51,664 nucleotides of DNA from an uncultured Aggregatibacter sp. Its GTDB lineage: Bacteria > Pseudomonadota > Gammaproteobacteria > Enterobacterales > Pasteurellaceae. This document shows positions 17,325 to 27,541 of the stretch, one piece after another; positions within the stretch are counted from its first letter, which is position 1; each line of letters begins with the position of its first letter. The notes under the pieces are model-generated. The model worked only from the letters and a program-made list of their open reading frames with translations, ran no database searches and was not told the origin of the DNA. The position numbers were made by a program, and so were the translations under genes. The DNA is taken from the NCBI RefSeq assembly GCF_901873365.1, contig NZ_CABFLM010000043.1, positions 1-51,664 on the forward strand, written 5' to 3'.

Positions 17325-17359
17325 AATGCTATCCTTTAAAAATGGAAAATATGGAAGTT

Positions 17360-17387
17360 ATATTGAGATTAATTGAGAGAATTCAAG
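17360..17387 (-). promoter_or_regulatory. Candidate sigma32 promoter of hslVU
   Basis: Reading the minus strand, CTTGAAT (17387-17381) and CTCAATAT (17367-17360) are separated by 13 bp. They resemble the RpoH elements CTTGAAA and CCCCATNT. The -10 is imperfect, but spacing and the known heat-shock regulation of hslVU support the call. Confidence 0.55.
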
Positions 17388-17442
17388 GGATATGAATGGA
17401 ATTTACGCTTTGTTTTTTCATGTCATTTTTATTTCGGTATAC

Positions 17443-17480
17443 AAAAAAATCAGCGCCTAATCCATTAGAACGCTGATTTT
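17443..17480 (-). terminator. Terminator of aspA
   Basis: AAAATCAGCG (17446-17455) and CGCTGATTTT (17471-17480) form a 10-bp stem with a 15-nt loop. On the minus strand the stem is followed by a T-run (complement of the A-run at 17443-17449). It lies between the aspA stop and hslV. Confidence 0.85.
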
Positions 17481-17534
17481 GACTAAATAAACAAGTTAAT
17501 TCTTCGACGTACTATTTGTCGATTTGTTCACTTT

Positions 17535-18953
17535 TTATTTATTTAATTTTGCTTTATAGGTCGGATTCATCAAGTTTTCTACGGAAAGGATGTCATCCAA
17601 TTGTTCTTTGGTTAACAAACCTTTTTCCAAGACCACTTCACGCACGCCTTTACCAGTTTGCGCACAGATTTTACCCACTAAGTCGCCGTTGTGGTGACCG
17701 ATAAATGGGTTCAAGTAAGTGACAATACCGATAGAATTGTAAACGTAGTTTTCGCATGTTTCTTTGTTGACAGTGATGCCATCAACACATTTATCGCGTA
17801 AGTTCACACAGGCGTTGCCTAGAATCTCAATGGATTCAAACATAGCTTGTACAATTACCGGCTCCATTACGTTTAATTGTAATTGACCCGCTTCAGCCGC
17901 GAAGGTCACGGTGGTGTCGTTACCAATCACTTTGAAGCACACTTGGTTCACCACTTCAGGCACAACCGGGTTTACTTTTGCCGGCATGATGGAAGAACCG
18001 GCTTGTAATTCAGGCAAGTTGATTTCTTTAATACCTGCACGAGGACCGGAAGAAAGTAAACGTAAGTCGTTACAGATTTTTGACAATTTCACGGCAGTAC
18101 GTTTTAACGCACCATGTACGGAAACATAGTCACCACAGTCAGAAGTGGCTTCAATTAAGTTTTCTGAGCCAGTGCAATGCAATCCGGTGACATTGGATAA
18201 ATGTTTCACAACGGAAGGCACATAACCTTGTGGGGTATTTAAACCGGTACCGATAGCGGTTGCGCCCATGTTCACTTCAAGCAAGTGTGCTGCAGCGGCT
18301 TTTAAGTGTTTCACTTCTTCCGCCATTAACACTGCAAACGCTTTGAATTCTTGCCCCACAGTCATTGGCACTGCATCTTGTAATTGAGTACGGCCCATTT
18401 TCAACACTTTCTCGAATTCCTTTGCTTTGTTTTCAAAGCCTTGTTGCAAATAAGCGACTTTTTCAAGAAGTTTAATGACGCTGTTGTACACGGCAATATG
18501 GAAACCGGTAGGGTACGCATCGTTGGTGGATTGGCTGGCGTTCACATGATCCATTGGGTCAAGGTATTTATATTCACCTTTTTTGTGACCTAAAATTTCT
18601 AACGCCAAGTTGGCAATCACTTCATTGGTGTTCATATTAACGGAAGTGCCTGCCCCGCCTTGGTAAATATCAGATGGGAATTGATCCAAACATTTGCCGT
18701 TCACCAACACTTCATCACAAGCTTTAACAATGGCTTCTGCAATTTCTTTTGGAATGGCACCCAATTCACCGTTCGCCAATGCCGCAGCTTTTTTCACCAT
18801 CACCATGCCGCGAACAAATTCCGGCACATCAGAAATCGTTACTTTCGAAATGTTAAAATTTTCCACCGCTCTTAGGGTGTGAATACCCCAGTAAGCATCC
18901 GCAGGAACTTCACGTTCACCTAACAAATCCACTTCCTTTCTATATTGTGTCAT
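17535..18953 (-). CDS. aspA: AspA, aspartate ammonia-lyase
   Basis: Aspartase reversibly splits L-aspartate into fumarate and ammonia. In Pasteurellaceae this can feed fumarate to anaerobic respiration. The 472 residues match the family. The fumarase/aspartase signature GSSIMPAKVNP is present at about residues 318-328 and contains the mobile-loop catalytic Ser. The N-terminus reads TQYRKEVDLLGEREVPADAYWGIHT, with substrate-binding TSVNMNTNEV near residue 100. A CRP-type promoter lies upstream, and a terminator follows. Confidence 0.98.
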   Translation of the reverse strand: MTQYRKEVDLLGEREVPADAYWGIHTLRAVENFNISKVTISDVPEFVRGMVMVKKAAALANGELGAIPKEIAEAIVKACDEVLVNGKCLDQFPSDIYQGGAGTSVNMNTNEVIANLALEILGHKKGEYKYLDPMDHVNASQSTNDAYPTGFHIAVYNSVIKLLEKVAYLQQGFENKAKEFEKVLKMGRTQLQDAVPMTVGQEFKAFAVLMAEEVKHLKAAAAHLLEVNMGATAIGTGLNTPQGYVPSVVKHLSNVTGLHCTGSENLIEATSDCGDYVSVHGALKRTAVKLSKICNDLRLLSSGPRAGIKEINLPELQAGSSIMPAKVNPVVPEVVNQVCFKVIGNDTTVTFAAEAGQLQLNVMEPVIVQAMFESIEILGNACVNLRDKCVDGITVNKETCENYVYNSIGIVTYLNPFIGHHNGDLVGKICAQTGKGVREVVLEKGLLTKEQLDDILSVENLMNPTYKAKLNK

Positions 18954-18997
18954 TTGCGTTCTCCTTTATGCTTAACACGTTTGGTTGAATTGTCTAA

Positions 18998-19039
18998 ATT
19001 ATAGAAAATTCGATTAAAATTAAATTGATCCAAGTCACA
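18998..19039 (-). promoter_or_regulatory. CRP-dependent (class II) promoter of aspA
   Basis: A CRP-like site TGTGA-N6-TCAAT (minus strand, 19039-19024; 8/10 match to TGTGA-N6-TCACA) lies upstream of a perfect TATAAT -10 element (19003-18998). If transcription starts about 7 bp after the -10, the CRP site is centred near -41, the class II position where CRP overlaps the -35. No good -35 is present, which fits activator dependence. Confidence 0.7.
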
Positions 19040-19119
19040 GATTTTTATACGCATTTAAGAGTTATTTTTATTTTTCAGATTAGTTTTTCTAACCTGAAAG
19101 ATGTAGCCATGAATAAAAG

Positions 19120-19147
19120 TTGCACCGCAAAATAAAGCGGGTAATAT
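19120..19147 (+). promoter_or_regulatory. Candidate sigma70-type promoter of fxsA
   Basis: TTGCAC (19120-19125) and TAATAT (19142-19147) are spaced by 16 bp, ending about 31 bp before the fxsA ATG. The match is moderate, but it is the only one in this divergent gap that points towards fxsA. Confidence 0.5.
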
Positions 19148-19177
19148 GCACATCCAACGTGTTTTTAAGGAGCTACT

Positions 19178-19660
19178 ATGCCGTTTATCGCCTTTCTTTT
19201 TGCTGTTTTTCTATTTATTTATGTGGAACTGAGCCTACTGGTTTGGGTAGGAAGTCACCTCGGCATTCTTATGCTCATTTTGTTACTGATCGGCTCCTCA
19301 TTACTGGGCATTACTCTCATTCGTGTTCGTGGTTGGTACAGCCTTACACGGATAAAACAGCAACTCACCCAAGGTCAACTGCCCACCGATGCGCTTTTTG
19401 GCTCGCTACGTTGGCTTGTTGCCGGAATCTTGTTTGTCATTCCCGGTTTTGTCACCGACATTCTTGCCTGTGTGCTGTTAAGTCCTTTCGGCCGTTACCT
19501 GATAAATACATTCATTCGTAGCCGATTTGTGTTCTTCCAACAAAACATCTTTAAAACCGGCCGCACTTTTTATTCCTCCCAAAACAATCCGCCTAGAGAT
19601 GACGAGATTTTTGAGGCGGAATTTGAAAAGGAAGCCGATGAAAATAAACGGTTAAAATAA
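19178..19660 (+). CDS. fxsA: FxsA family inner-membrane protein
   Basis: FxsA is a small cytoplasmic-membrane protein; overproduction in E. coli relieves exclusion of phage T7 by the F plasmid. Its normal role is unclear. The 160 residues have hydrophobic segments at about 1-18, 27-48 and 78-108, followed by a charged C-terminal tail. GHL-like GSHLGILMLILLLIGSSLLG is typical of the family. It lies between aspA and groES, as in other Pasteurellaceae and enterics. Confidence 0.88.
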   Translation: MPFIAFLFAVFLFIYVELSLLVWVGSHLGILMLILLLIGSSLLGITLIRVRGWYSLTRIKQQLTQGQLPTDALFGSLRWLVAGILFVIPGFVTDILACVLLSPFGRYLINTFIRSRFVFFQQNIFKTGRTFYSSQNNPPRDDEIFEAEFEKEADENKRLK

Positions 19661-19672
19661 TTTTGCCTTTCC

Positions 19673-19701
19673 CTTGAAAGCGTAAAAATGATTCCCATAT
19701 A
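19673..19701 (+). promoter_or_regulatory. Sigma32 heat-shock promoter of groES-groEL
   Basis: CTTGAAA (19673-19679) is a perfect RpoH -35 element, and CCCATATA (19694-19701) matches the CCCCATNTA -10 closely, with a 14-bp spacer. It lies 12 bp after fxsA and 43 bp before groES. No CIRCE inverted repeat is seen, as expected for gammaproteobacteria. Confidence 0.85.
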
Positions 19702-19744
19702 GAAAAAGCTTTTTTATTAATTTAAGAAATAGAGGAAATTTCAG

Positions 19745-20035
19745 ATGAATATTCGTCCATTACACGACAAAGTGATTTTAAAACGTGAAGAAGTGGAAAC
19801 CAAATCTGCCGGTGGTATCGTATTGACCGGTTCGGCAGCCACCAAATCTACCCGCGCGAAAGTATTAGCAGTCGGTCCAGGCCGTTTATTAGAAAACGGT
19901 AGCATTCACCCAATGCACGTAAAAGTCGGCGACATCGTGATTTTCAGCGACAGCTATGGTGTGAAAACAGAAAAAATTGATGGTGAGGAAGTGCTCATCC
20001 TTTCCGAAGACGATATTTTAGCGATCGTTGAATAA
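19745..20035 (+). CDS. groES: GroES co-chaperonin
   Basis: GroES is the heptameric lid of the GroEL folding chamber. The 96 residues begin MNIRPLHDKVILKREEVE, and contain the mobile loop SAGGIVLTGSA (residues 21-31) that contacts GroEL. The C-terminal LSEDDILAIVE is typical. It is cotranscribed with groEL, which starts 89 bp later; an uptake core (20057-20065) sits in the gap. Confidence 0.98.
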   Translation: MNIRPLHDKVILKREEVETKSAGGIVLTGSAATKSTRAKVLAVGPGRLLENGSIHPMHVKVGDIVIFSDSYGVKTEKIDGEEVLILSEDDILAIVE

Positions 20036-20124
20036 GCAAAAACACGCTGAAAAACGACCGCACTTTAAATGAAATAGATCATGGTGAGAGCAATCTCACG
20101 CAACAAAATAAAAGGAAATTAAAC

Positions 20125-21768
<1,644 letters not shown>

Positions 21769-21800
21769 TTCCTCGGATTCCGTCTTACATCCAAATGATT

Positions 21801-21839
21801 CGCACCTTAGTAAGTAACCTTGCTAAGGTGCGTTTTTTT
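21801..21839 (+). terminator. Terminator of groESL
   Basis: CGCACCTTAG (21801-21810) pairs with CTAAGGTGCG (21823-21832), followed by TTTTTTT. The 10-bp stem lies 32 bp after the groEL stop. Confidence 0.9.
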
Positions 21840-21849
21840 ATGAGCCGGA

Positions 21850-22608
21850 TTATTTTTGTGTTCTTACCCATAAATCAGCATATTTTACAAAAGTAGAATG
21901 TGCTGAAAGCATCGCCAGTAATAAGCCTGCTTTACCATCTAAGAATCCCAAACGAATAAAATACATTTTGATAAAACAGCCTACAGCATGGCTGATGCCT
22001 TGCCATAACGTCGCTTTTTTACCGGCTTTTTCTCGTTGGTCAGCCCACGCTTTGGCATAGCCGGCAGATTTAACTAGGTAATGATGGATATTTTGGTAAG
22101 TATAATGCAACAAATCCCCTTGTAGCTTTTGAATATTGGCGTTTGTTGGCAGTTCTACTTTTTCATGCACCAGTTGATCGCCATAACGGGCAAAATCTTT
22201 ACGATATAACCGAATAACATAATCCGGATACCAACCGGAATGACGAATTTTATGACCAAAAATTTCACTTAATCGTGGGATTTTATAGGCGGTATTCGGC
22301 GCATCTTGAGCAATAGCTGCTTGAATAGATTGACGTAGCTCTGGAGTTACCCGTTCATCTGCATCGAGCCATAAAACATAGTCGGAGGTGACATACTGTT
22401 GTGCTAATTGTCGCTGTTTGCCGAATCCCGGCCAGTCGGTATTTTGGTAGAATTTTGCGCCGTATTGTTCAGCAACCTGTTGGGTCGCATCGGTGCTGCC
22501 TGAATCTAAAATCACTATTTCATCCACCCACGCTTTTACCGTGTCTAAACATTGTGCAAGGTGGTGGGCTTCATTTTTAACAATCATTGCAACACTAAGA
22601 GTCGGCAT
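21850..22608 (-). CDS. lgtF: Family 2 glycosyltransferase, LgtF/WaaE-like (LPS core)
   Basis: This is a GT2 (GT-A fold) glycosyltransferase of 252 residues, in the group of LgtF/WaaE/KdtX enzymes. Those add glucose to the first heptose of the LPS inner core in Haemophilus and Klebsiella. The N-terminus reads TLSVAMIVKNEAHHL, then ILDSGSTDAT near residue 34. The metal-binding DxD motif is in LWLDADERV around residue 80. The neighbour waaA, which adds KDO to lipid A, is divergent 97 bp away, supporting an LPS role. Exact acceptor and sugar are inferred. Confidence 0.82.
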   Translation of the reverse strand: MPTLSVAMIVKNEAHHLAQCLDTVKAWVDEIVILDSGSTDATQQVAEQYGAKFYQNTDWPGFGKQRQLAQQYVTSDYVLWLDADERVTPELRQSIQAAIAQDAPNTAYKIPRLSEIFGHKIRHSGWYPDYVIRLYRKDFARYGDQLVHEKVELPTNANIQKLQGDLLHYTYQNIHHYLVKSAGYAKAWADQREKAGKKATLWQGISHAVGCFIKMYFIRLGFLDGKAGLLLAMLSAHSTFVKYADLWVRTQK

Positions 22609-22705
22609 CGTTTTTATCCTTTGTGAATGAGTGACAAACGCTTATACTAAACACCTGTTTGTCTTGATTAATTTTGCAATTCTAGCATAAGCCGACACAT
22701 TTGCT

Positions 22706-23980
22706 ATGTTACGTTTTTTCTATACCTGTTTGATGTATCTTGCTCAGCCGCTACTGTGCCTTTTTATGGTCTTGCGCAGTTTTCGTGCGCCCCACTATCG
22801 TAAACGTCTCGCCGAGCGTTATGGCTTCTATGGTAACACGCAATCTCCTTCGCCGAACGGTGTCTTACTTCACGCCGCGTCTGTTGGTGAGGTGATTGCC
22901 GCCGTTCCTTTAATTAAGCGGATTCAGCAAGATTATCCGCAACTGGCGATCACAGTGACCACAATGACGCCCACCGGTTCCGAACGGGTAAAAGCGGTTT
23001 TTGGCGACAGTGTGACCCATGTGTATTTGCCCTATGATTTGCCGGATGCCGTGTCCCGTTTTATTGAATTTGTACAACCGCGCGTCGGCATTGTTATTGA
23101 AACGGAACTTTGGTTTAACTTGATTCACCAATTCGCACGGCGCAGTATTCCCTTTATCATTGTGAACGCTCGCTTATCCGCACGTTCTGCCACGCGTTAC
23201 GGTTGGTTTAGAGAACCGTTAAAACCGCTGTTGAATAACATCACATTGATTGCCCCGCAAGATGATGTGAGTGGGCAACGTTATGCGCAATTAGGCATTG
23301 CACCCGAGCAATTGGTCGTAACCGGCAATATCAAATATGACTTGAATGTGAGCGATGAACTCTTTCATCAGATTACAACATTAAAGGCACAATGGAATAC
23401 GCAGCGCCCTATCTGGATTGCCGCCAGCACACATGAAGGTGAAGATGAAATCATCTTAAAAAGTCACCGCACTTTATTGTGCCAATACCCTGATTTATTG
23501 CTGATTTTGGTGCCACGCCACCCAGAGCAGTTTAATTCGGTGGCTCAACTTCTTGAACAAGAGGGCTTTGGTTTCATGCGGCGTAGCAGCCACGAAATAC
23601 CGACAGAAGAAACGCAGGTCTTGCTCGGTGATACCATGGGCGAACTCATGTTGCTATACGGTATGGCAAAGGTCGCGTTGGTTGGTGGCAGCTTGGTGGC
23701 GCACGGTGGGCATAATCCCTTAGAACCGTTGGCATTCAAATTGCCGGTGATCAGCGGAAAACATACCTTTAACTTTCCTGAGATTTTCACAAAATTAATT
23801 GAACGACAAGGTGTGTTAATCACGGAAGACACGCCACAAGCCGTAGCTAAAGCGGTGGCAACCTTTTTGCAGTCGCCTGAGCTTGGCGAACGTTATGGTC
23901 AGGCAGGTTATGCTGTGTTAAATGAAAATCGCGGTGCGTTGCAACGTGTAATGAATTTATTAAAACCTTATTTGAACTAG
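22706..23980 (+). CDS. waaA: WaaA (KdtA), KDO transferase
   Basis: WaaA transfers 3-deoxy-D-manno-octulosonic acid from CMP-KDO to lipid IVA at the inner membrane. The 424 residues have an N-terminal membrane anchor (residues 1-22), the acceptor-binding motif HAASVGE at about residues 52-58 with the catalytic Glu, and a C-terminal nucleotide-binding GT-B domain with the GGSLVAHGGHNPLEP motif. In Haemophilus the enzyme is monofunctional. It is followed by coaD after 9 bp, the usual pairing. Confidence 0.96.
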   Translation: MLRFFYTCLMYLAQPLLCLFMVLRSFRAPHYRKRLAERYGFYGNTQSPSPNGVLLHAASVGEVIAAVPLIKRIQQDYPQLAITVTTMTPTGSERVKAVFGDSVTHVYLPYDLPDAVSRFIEFVQPRVGIVIETELWFNLIHQFARRSIPFIIVNARLSARSATRYGWFREPLKPLLNNITLIAPQDDVSGQRYAQLGIAPEQLVVTGNIKYDLNVSDELFHQITTLKAQWNTQRPIWIAASTHEGEDEIILKSHRTLLCQYPDLLLILVPRHPEQFNSVAQLLEQEGFGFMRRSSHEIPTEETQVLLGDTMGELMLLYGMAKVALVGGSLVAHGGHNPLEPLAFKLPVISGKHTFNFPEIFTKLIERQGVLITEDTPQAVAKAVATFLQSPELGERYGQAGYAVLNENRGALQRVMNLLKPYLN

Positions 23981-23989
23981 GATGGAGCA

Positions 23990-24466
23990 ATGACAACGGT
24001 AATTTATCCCGGTACATTTGACCCGCTTACGAACGGGCATTTGAATATTATTGAGCGAAGTGCGGTGATTTTTTCAAACGTTTTGGTGGCGGTGGCGGAA
24101 AGCCCAAGTAAAAAGCCTTTGTTTACGTTAGACGAACGTGTCGAGTTGGTTCGTCAATCGGTGGCGCATTTGTCCAATGTTAAGGTCATTGGGTTTAATA
24201 ATTTGCTTGCGCATACTATCGCGGAGTATGACGTCAAGGCGATTATCCGCGGAGTGCGGAGTACGACAGATTTTGAATATGAAGTGCAGTTAGCCCATCT
24301 TAACCGACTTCTTACCCATGGCGTGGAAAGCTTGTTTTTCCCACCGGTGGAACAGTGGTCTTACGTTTCTTCCACCATGATTCGCGAAATTTATTTACAC
24401 AACGGCGACATGAGCCAACTTGTCCCACCGGTGGTGTTAAAGGCATTGCAAGAGAAACGGAAATAG
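23990..24466 (+). CDS. coaD: CoaD, phosphopantetheine adenylyltransferase
   Basis: CoaD makes dephospho-CoA from 4'-phosphopantetheine and ATP, the penultimate step of CoA synthesis. The 158 residues contain the nucleotidyltransferase motif PGTFDPLTNGHLNII at about residues 7-21 with its TxGH element, and the second motif SSTMIREI near residue 128. It is translationally close to waaA. An uptake core lies inside at 24058-24066. Confidence 0.97.
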   Translation: MTTVIYPGTFDPLTNGHLNIIERSAVIFSNVLVAVAESPSKKPLFTLDERVELVRQSVAHLSNVKVIGFNNLLAHTIAEYDVKAIIRGVRSTTDFEYEVQLAHLNRLLTHGVESLFFPPVEQWSYVSSTMIREIYLHNGDMSQLVPPVVLKALQEKRK

Positions 24467-24480
24467 CTTTTTTAGTTCTA

Positions 24481-24785
24481 TCTTATTCGTGCAACAAGTT
24501 ACACGCTACCTTGAGACCGTTGTGTTCATCTTGATGCACGAAATAAAACCCCATTGAATTTGAATGCATAAGCTAAAAATACGCCCCAAAACTACCGCAC
24601 TTTATTAAGAGAGTGATCGGTCTTATTCGTGCAACAAGTTGCACGCTACCTTGAGACCGTTGCGTGCATCTTGATGCATGAAATAAAATCACCCCAAATT
24701 TGAAGGTATAAGACAAAAAATACATGGCAAAACCACCGCCCTTTTTAAGAGAATGATTTGCCTGTTTGTCCAACAAGTTGTATGT
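24481..24785. repeat. Dispersed hairpin repeat, locus 2 (140-bp tandem duplication)
   Basis: Two direct copies start at 24481 and 24621 (period 140 bp), with a decayed third beginning near 24760 (CCAACAAGTTG only). Each copy carries a GTGCAACAAGTT(G/A)CACGCTAC hairpin, then CTTGAGACCGTTG and the GCATCTTGATGC hairpin. Copy 1 also has a DNA uptake core at 24594-24602. The equivalent position in copy 2 is CACCGCCCTTT, one base away from functional. Confidence 0.85.
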
Positions 24786-24806
24786 GATGTCGGTTTTGCA
24801 TATTGA

Positions 24807-24841
24807 AATGCGCCAGCTCCGGTTTGGAGTTCTGGCGCATT
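24807..24841. terminator. Long hairpin between coaD and hemY, possible terminator
   Basis: AATGCGCCAG (24807-24816) pairs with CTGGCGCATT (24832-24841), and inner CTCC/GGAG pairing may extend it. No T-run follows on either strand, so it is either a factor-assisted bidirectional terminator or an mRNA 3'-end stabiliser. Confidence 0.5.
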
Positions 24842-24868
24842 AATGAGGGTTATGTAATTGGACTACGC

Positions 24869-26125
24869 TTAAAGTGCGGTGGATTTTTCCGATGTTTCTT
24901 CCGAGGATAAGGTGGCTACCGACATGGCGGATTTCAACCCTTCTTCGCGTAATTGCTGTGCCGTCTCGTTATCTCCCACTTGTTCGAAGACGTAAGAGGC
25001 CATGTGAATATCATTAGGATCTAATTGGTCTTTATGGGCAATCAGTTCTTTAAACACTTCACTGGCATGAGTAAAATCGTTGTTGCGCACATACAAATAC
25101 CCCAATGCGCGTTGGGCGCAACATTGTATTGACGGACTAGCGGTTTTTAGCCACTTGGTAACAATTTTTACTAACTTGCTGTTATCTTCTGGTTGTAAGC
25201 GGCTAATTTGTTTAAATAACGGTTGCATTAGCGGACTGTCGGTCTCTAATTTTTTCGCCAATTCCAACGTTAATTCATAGGCAGATTCATGATCATTGCC
25301 ATCAATCAAACGACGGATCACACCTAATTTCACATAGGCATCTTGGCGACGTTGGCGCGGTTGTTCATTCCACCATGCCAGCAAACCATCTACACCCTCT
25401 TCGTTAATTTTTTCATCTAACAAGCCGTCTTCCACTTGGTGTTGGAGTTGTTCGAACTCAGCGTGGCTATAGAGAGCAGATTTTTCTACCTGTTCAAGAA
25501 TATTATCCAAAGCTTGGTAAGCGTTTGATTTTAAATAAATATCTACGGCTAATTTCAAGACTTCTTTATTGCGACCTGCCATGACCAATAGGCTATCTAC
25601 GGAACTGCGTGCGGCAGGCAATTTGTTTTGTTGCAATAAAATGCGGGTGCGGGCAATTTCTAGAATCAGGCTGTCGGTGCCGGCAAGTTCTGTCGCTTGA
25701 ATTAAATAACGGTTGGCGCTGAACTCATCGCCACGCTGTTGTGCCGCTTCGGCCGCTTTAATAAAGTTTAATACCGGCTCATCGGAATGTTTCGCGTTTT
25801 TGCCGATGAGTTTTTCTGCTTTAGAATAATCGCCCTCATCCATACGCATTAACCCTTCCAAGGTTTGTTTTTGCGCTTTTACGCGTTTACGGCGGGAAAA
25901 CCAACTGTAAGTGTTATTACTTAAACGGCAAAAACGGCTGATTGCCGCTTCAATGCTATAGACCACCGCCAGTGAAATCACAAAGAAAATCACCAATGTG
26001 GTAAGAGACATTTCGACAATGTTGTCGGCAGTTTCAATACGGACATAACCCTGCTTGCCGGATAAATATGGGCCGGCAATCAATCCGGCTAATAATAGCA
26101 ACATTAAAAATAGTGATCTTATCAT
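24869..26125 (-). CDS. hemY: HemY, inner-membrane TPR protein of the haem operon
   Basis: HemY is an inner-membrane protein encoded in the hemCDXY operon. It is distinct from the Bacillus protoporphyrinogen oxidase of the same name, and its exact role in haem synthesis is not settled. The 418 residues have two membrane spans (about 1-20 and 40-60) and a cytoplasmic or periplasmic helical-repeat region with TPR character. The C-terminus is Ser/Thr/Glu-rich. An uptake core overlaps the 3' end (24872-24880). It follows hemX after 3 bp. Confidence 0.92.
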   Translation of the reverse strand: MIRSLFLMLLLLAGLIAGPYLSGKQGYVRIETADNIVEMSLTTLVIFFVISLAVVYSIEAAISRFCRLSNNTYSWFSRRKRVKAQKQTLEGLMRMDEGDYSKAEKLIGKNAKHSDEPVLNFIKAAEAAQQRGDEFSANRYLIQATELAGTDSLILEIARTRILLQQNKLPAARSSVDSLLVMAGRNKEVLKLAVDIYLKSNAYQALDNILEQVEKSALYSHAEFEQLQHQVEDGLLDEKINEEGVDGLLAWWNEQPRQRRQDAYVKLGVIRRLIDGNDHESAYELTLELAKKLETDSPLMQPLFKQISRLQPEDNSKLVKIVTKWLKTASPSIQCCAQRALGYLYVRNNDFTHASEVFKELIAHKDQLDPNDIHMASYVFEQVGDNETAQQLREEGLKSAMSVATLSSEETSEKSTAL

Positions 26126-26128
26126 GGT

Positions 26129-27511
26129 CTATTTCTCCTGTTGTTCAGGTTGATTCGGGGCGGTGCTTGTATCTGCGCCATTTCCTTGCTCTGCAGGGCT
26201 TGTGGCATGGTTTTCTGTCGCTTTGACATTTTCCGGATCGAAATCTTTGTCAGCGGAAAGCGTGATTTTTTGCACTTCTTGCGGTTGTTTATTCAGTAAT
26301 TTATCCAAGGCATTTAAGCTGCTAAGCTGGGTTGGCACATCCACGTAAATGGATTGTTCTGCCAATTCATCCAGTTTTTTCAGGAAGTTTTGCGCTACTT
26401 CCGTGCTGGTATCAAAATAGGTACGAACCCAAGAAGCCACCGTTTCCAAAGATTGTTTATATAAATCATCTTGTTGACGTGGCACGGCTAAAATCGCAAT
26501 TTGTAAGCGTAAGCGAATGTTTTCACGCAAATAAATGTCTTGATTTGGTGCTAATAAAGCTTTGTTATCCGCTTTTTTTGGCGTGATGCGAATAAAATGA
26601 TTTAAAAAACTGACCGCACTTTTTTCAGCGTTGGATTTCCAATCTTCCAAAGAATCGGTGAGTTTGTCCGTGTTTGGATCTTCATCAAAATTCACATTTA
26701 ATACATTCAACTCATCCACGTCATTTGCCAATTGAGACAATTCCTGCATGATAGCGTTTTGATCCACGTTGTTGAGGGATAACAGCTTCTTCAAATCTGC
26801 ATTAATTGCGCTACGAACAGTGGCGACTTGCGGCATTGCCACTTTGGACAAGGTCTCACCAGCCACTTTTAATAGCGATACGCTGGTGTCCACATCGTTA
26901 TCCAACACCAATTTACGCAAGGCATTGTTTAATAAAAAATCTGCTTCGGTTAGCAACCAATCGTTTGGTTGTTCCGCTTTGCTTTGATTGGTCAAACGCT
27001 GGACCTGTTGTTGCAACGCAGATAACTGTTGTTCTTTGGCGGCTAATTCTTGATTCAAGGCACTGATTTGGTCGCTCGCCACTTGAGAAAACTCGGCTAA
27101 CTTCGCCAACTGAGTTTTTTCTGCTTCAAAGCTTGGGAGATTGACGGGTTCAGCCGTATTTTTTTGCTGAAGTTGCGTTTGAAGTGCGGTCAGTTTTTGT
27201 TGCATTTCGTCAACCTGTTGCTGCCCGAAATAATAACCGCTACCGCCCAAGCCAAGGGCAATCAAAATCGCTAATACACTCAGCGCAGAACCGTTTTTCT
27301 TCACAATAACGGTTTCGTGTGGAGTGGACGCGGAAGACTGTCTATTTTCGTTCTCTTTATGCTGCATGGTTGCTTGTTTATCCTCTACCTTGGGGTCAAC
27401 GTGTTCATTTTCTGTGGTGTCTTGTTTTGCTAAATCAAGATCCTTATTCACATCAATTTCGTGTTCAATTTCTGCATGATTTTCCAGATGATTCGATTTC
27501 TTGTTAGCCAT
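26129..27511 (-). CDS. hemX: HemX family membrane protein
   Basis: HemX is a membrane protein of the proteobacterial haem operon, once suggested to be uroporphyrin-III C-methyltransferase, although it lacks that fold. The 460 residues have a long acidic, low-complexity cytoplasmic N-terminus (1-70), one membrane span (about 75-94) and a coiled coil (about 95-170). A conserved HemX domain and another low-complexity Gln/Pro tail follow. Uptake cores are inside at 26613-26621 and 27182-27190. Confidence 0.9.
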   Translation of the reverse strand: MANKKSNHLENHAEIEHEIDVNKDLDLAKQDTTENEHVDPKVEDKQATMQHKENENRQSSASTPHETVIVKKNGSALSVLAILIALGLGGSGYYFGQQQVDEMQQKLTALQTQLQQKNTAEPVNLPSFEAEKTQLAKLAEFSQVASDQISALNQELAAKEQQLSALQQQVQRLTNQSKAEQPNDWLLTEADFLLNNALRKLVLDNDVDTSVSLLKVAGETLSKVAMPQVATVRSAINADLKKLLSLNNVDQNAIMQELSQLANDVDELNVLNVNFDEDPNTDKLTDSLEDWKSNAEKSAVSFLNHFIRITPKKADNKALLAPNQDIYLRENIRLRLQIAILAVPRQQDDLYKQSLETVASWVRTYFDTSTEVAQNFLKKLDELAEQSIYVDVPTQLSSLNALDKLLNKQPQEVQKITLSADKDFDPENVKATENHATSPAEQGNGADTSTAPNQPEQQEK

Positions 27512-27541
27512 ATTGATTACCTATAAAAGAGACATGTTGCG

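Larger units (their letters stand above)
24467..24868. other. coaD-hemY intergenic region
   Basis: This 402-bp space between convergent coaD and hemY contains no gene. It is filled by two and a fraction copies of a 140-bp tandem repeat that carries the dispersed hairpins, and then by a long hairpin at 24807-24841. Confidence 0.65.

Noticed and set aside
19745..20110. CIRCE/HrcA operator at groE
   Set aside because: No TTAGCACTC-N9-GAGTGCTAA repeat is present; a sigma32 promoter is found instead.
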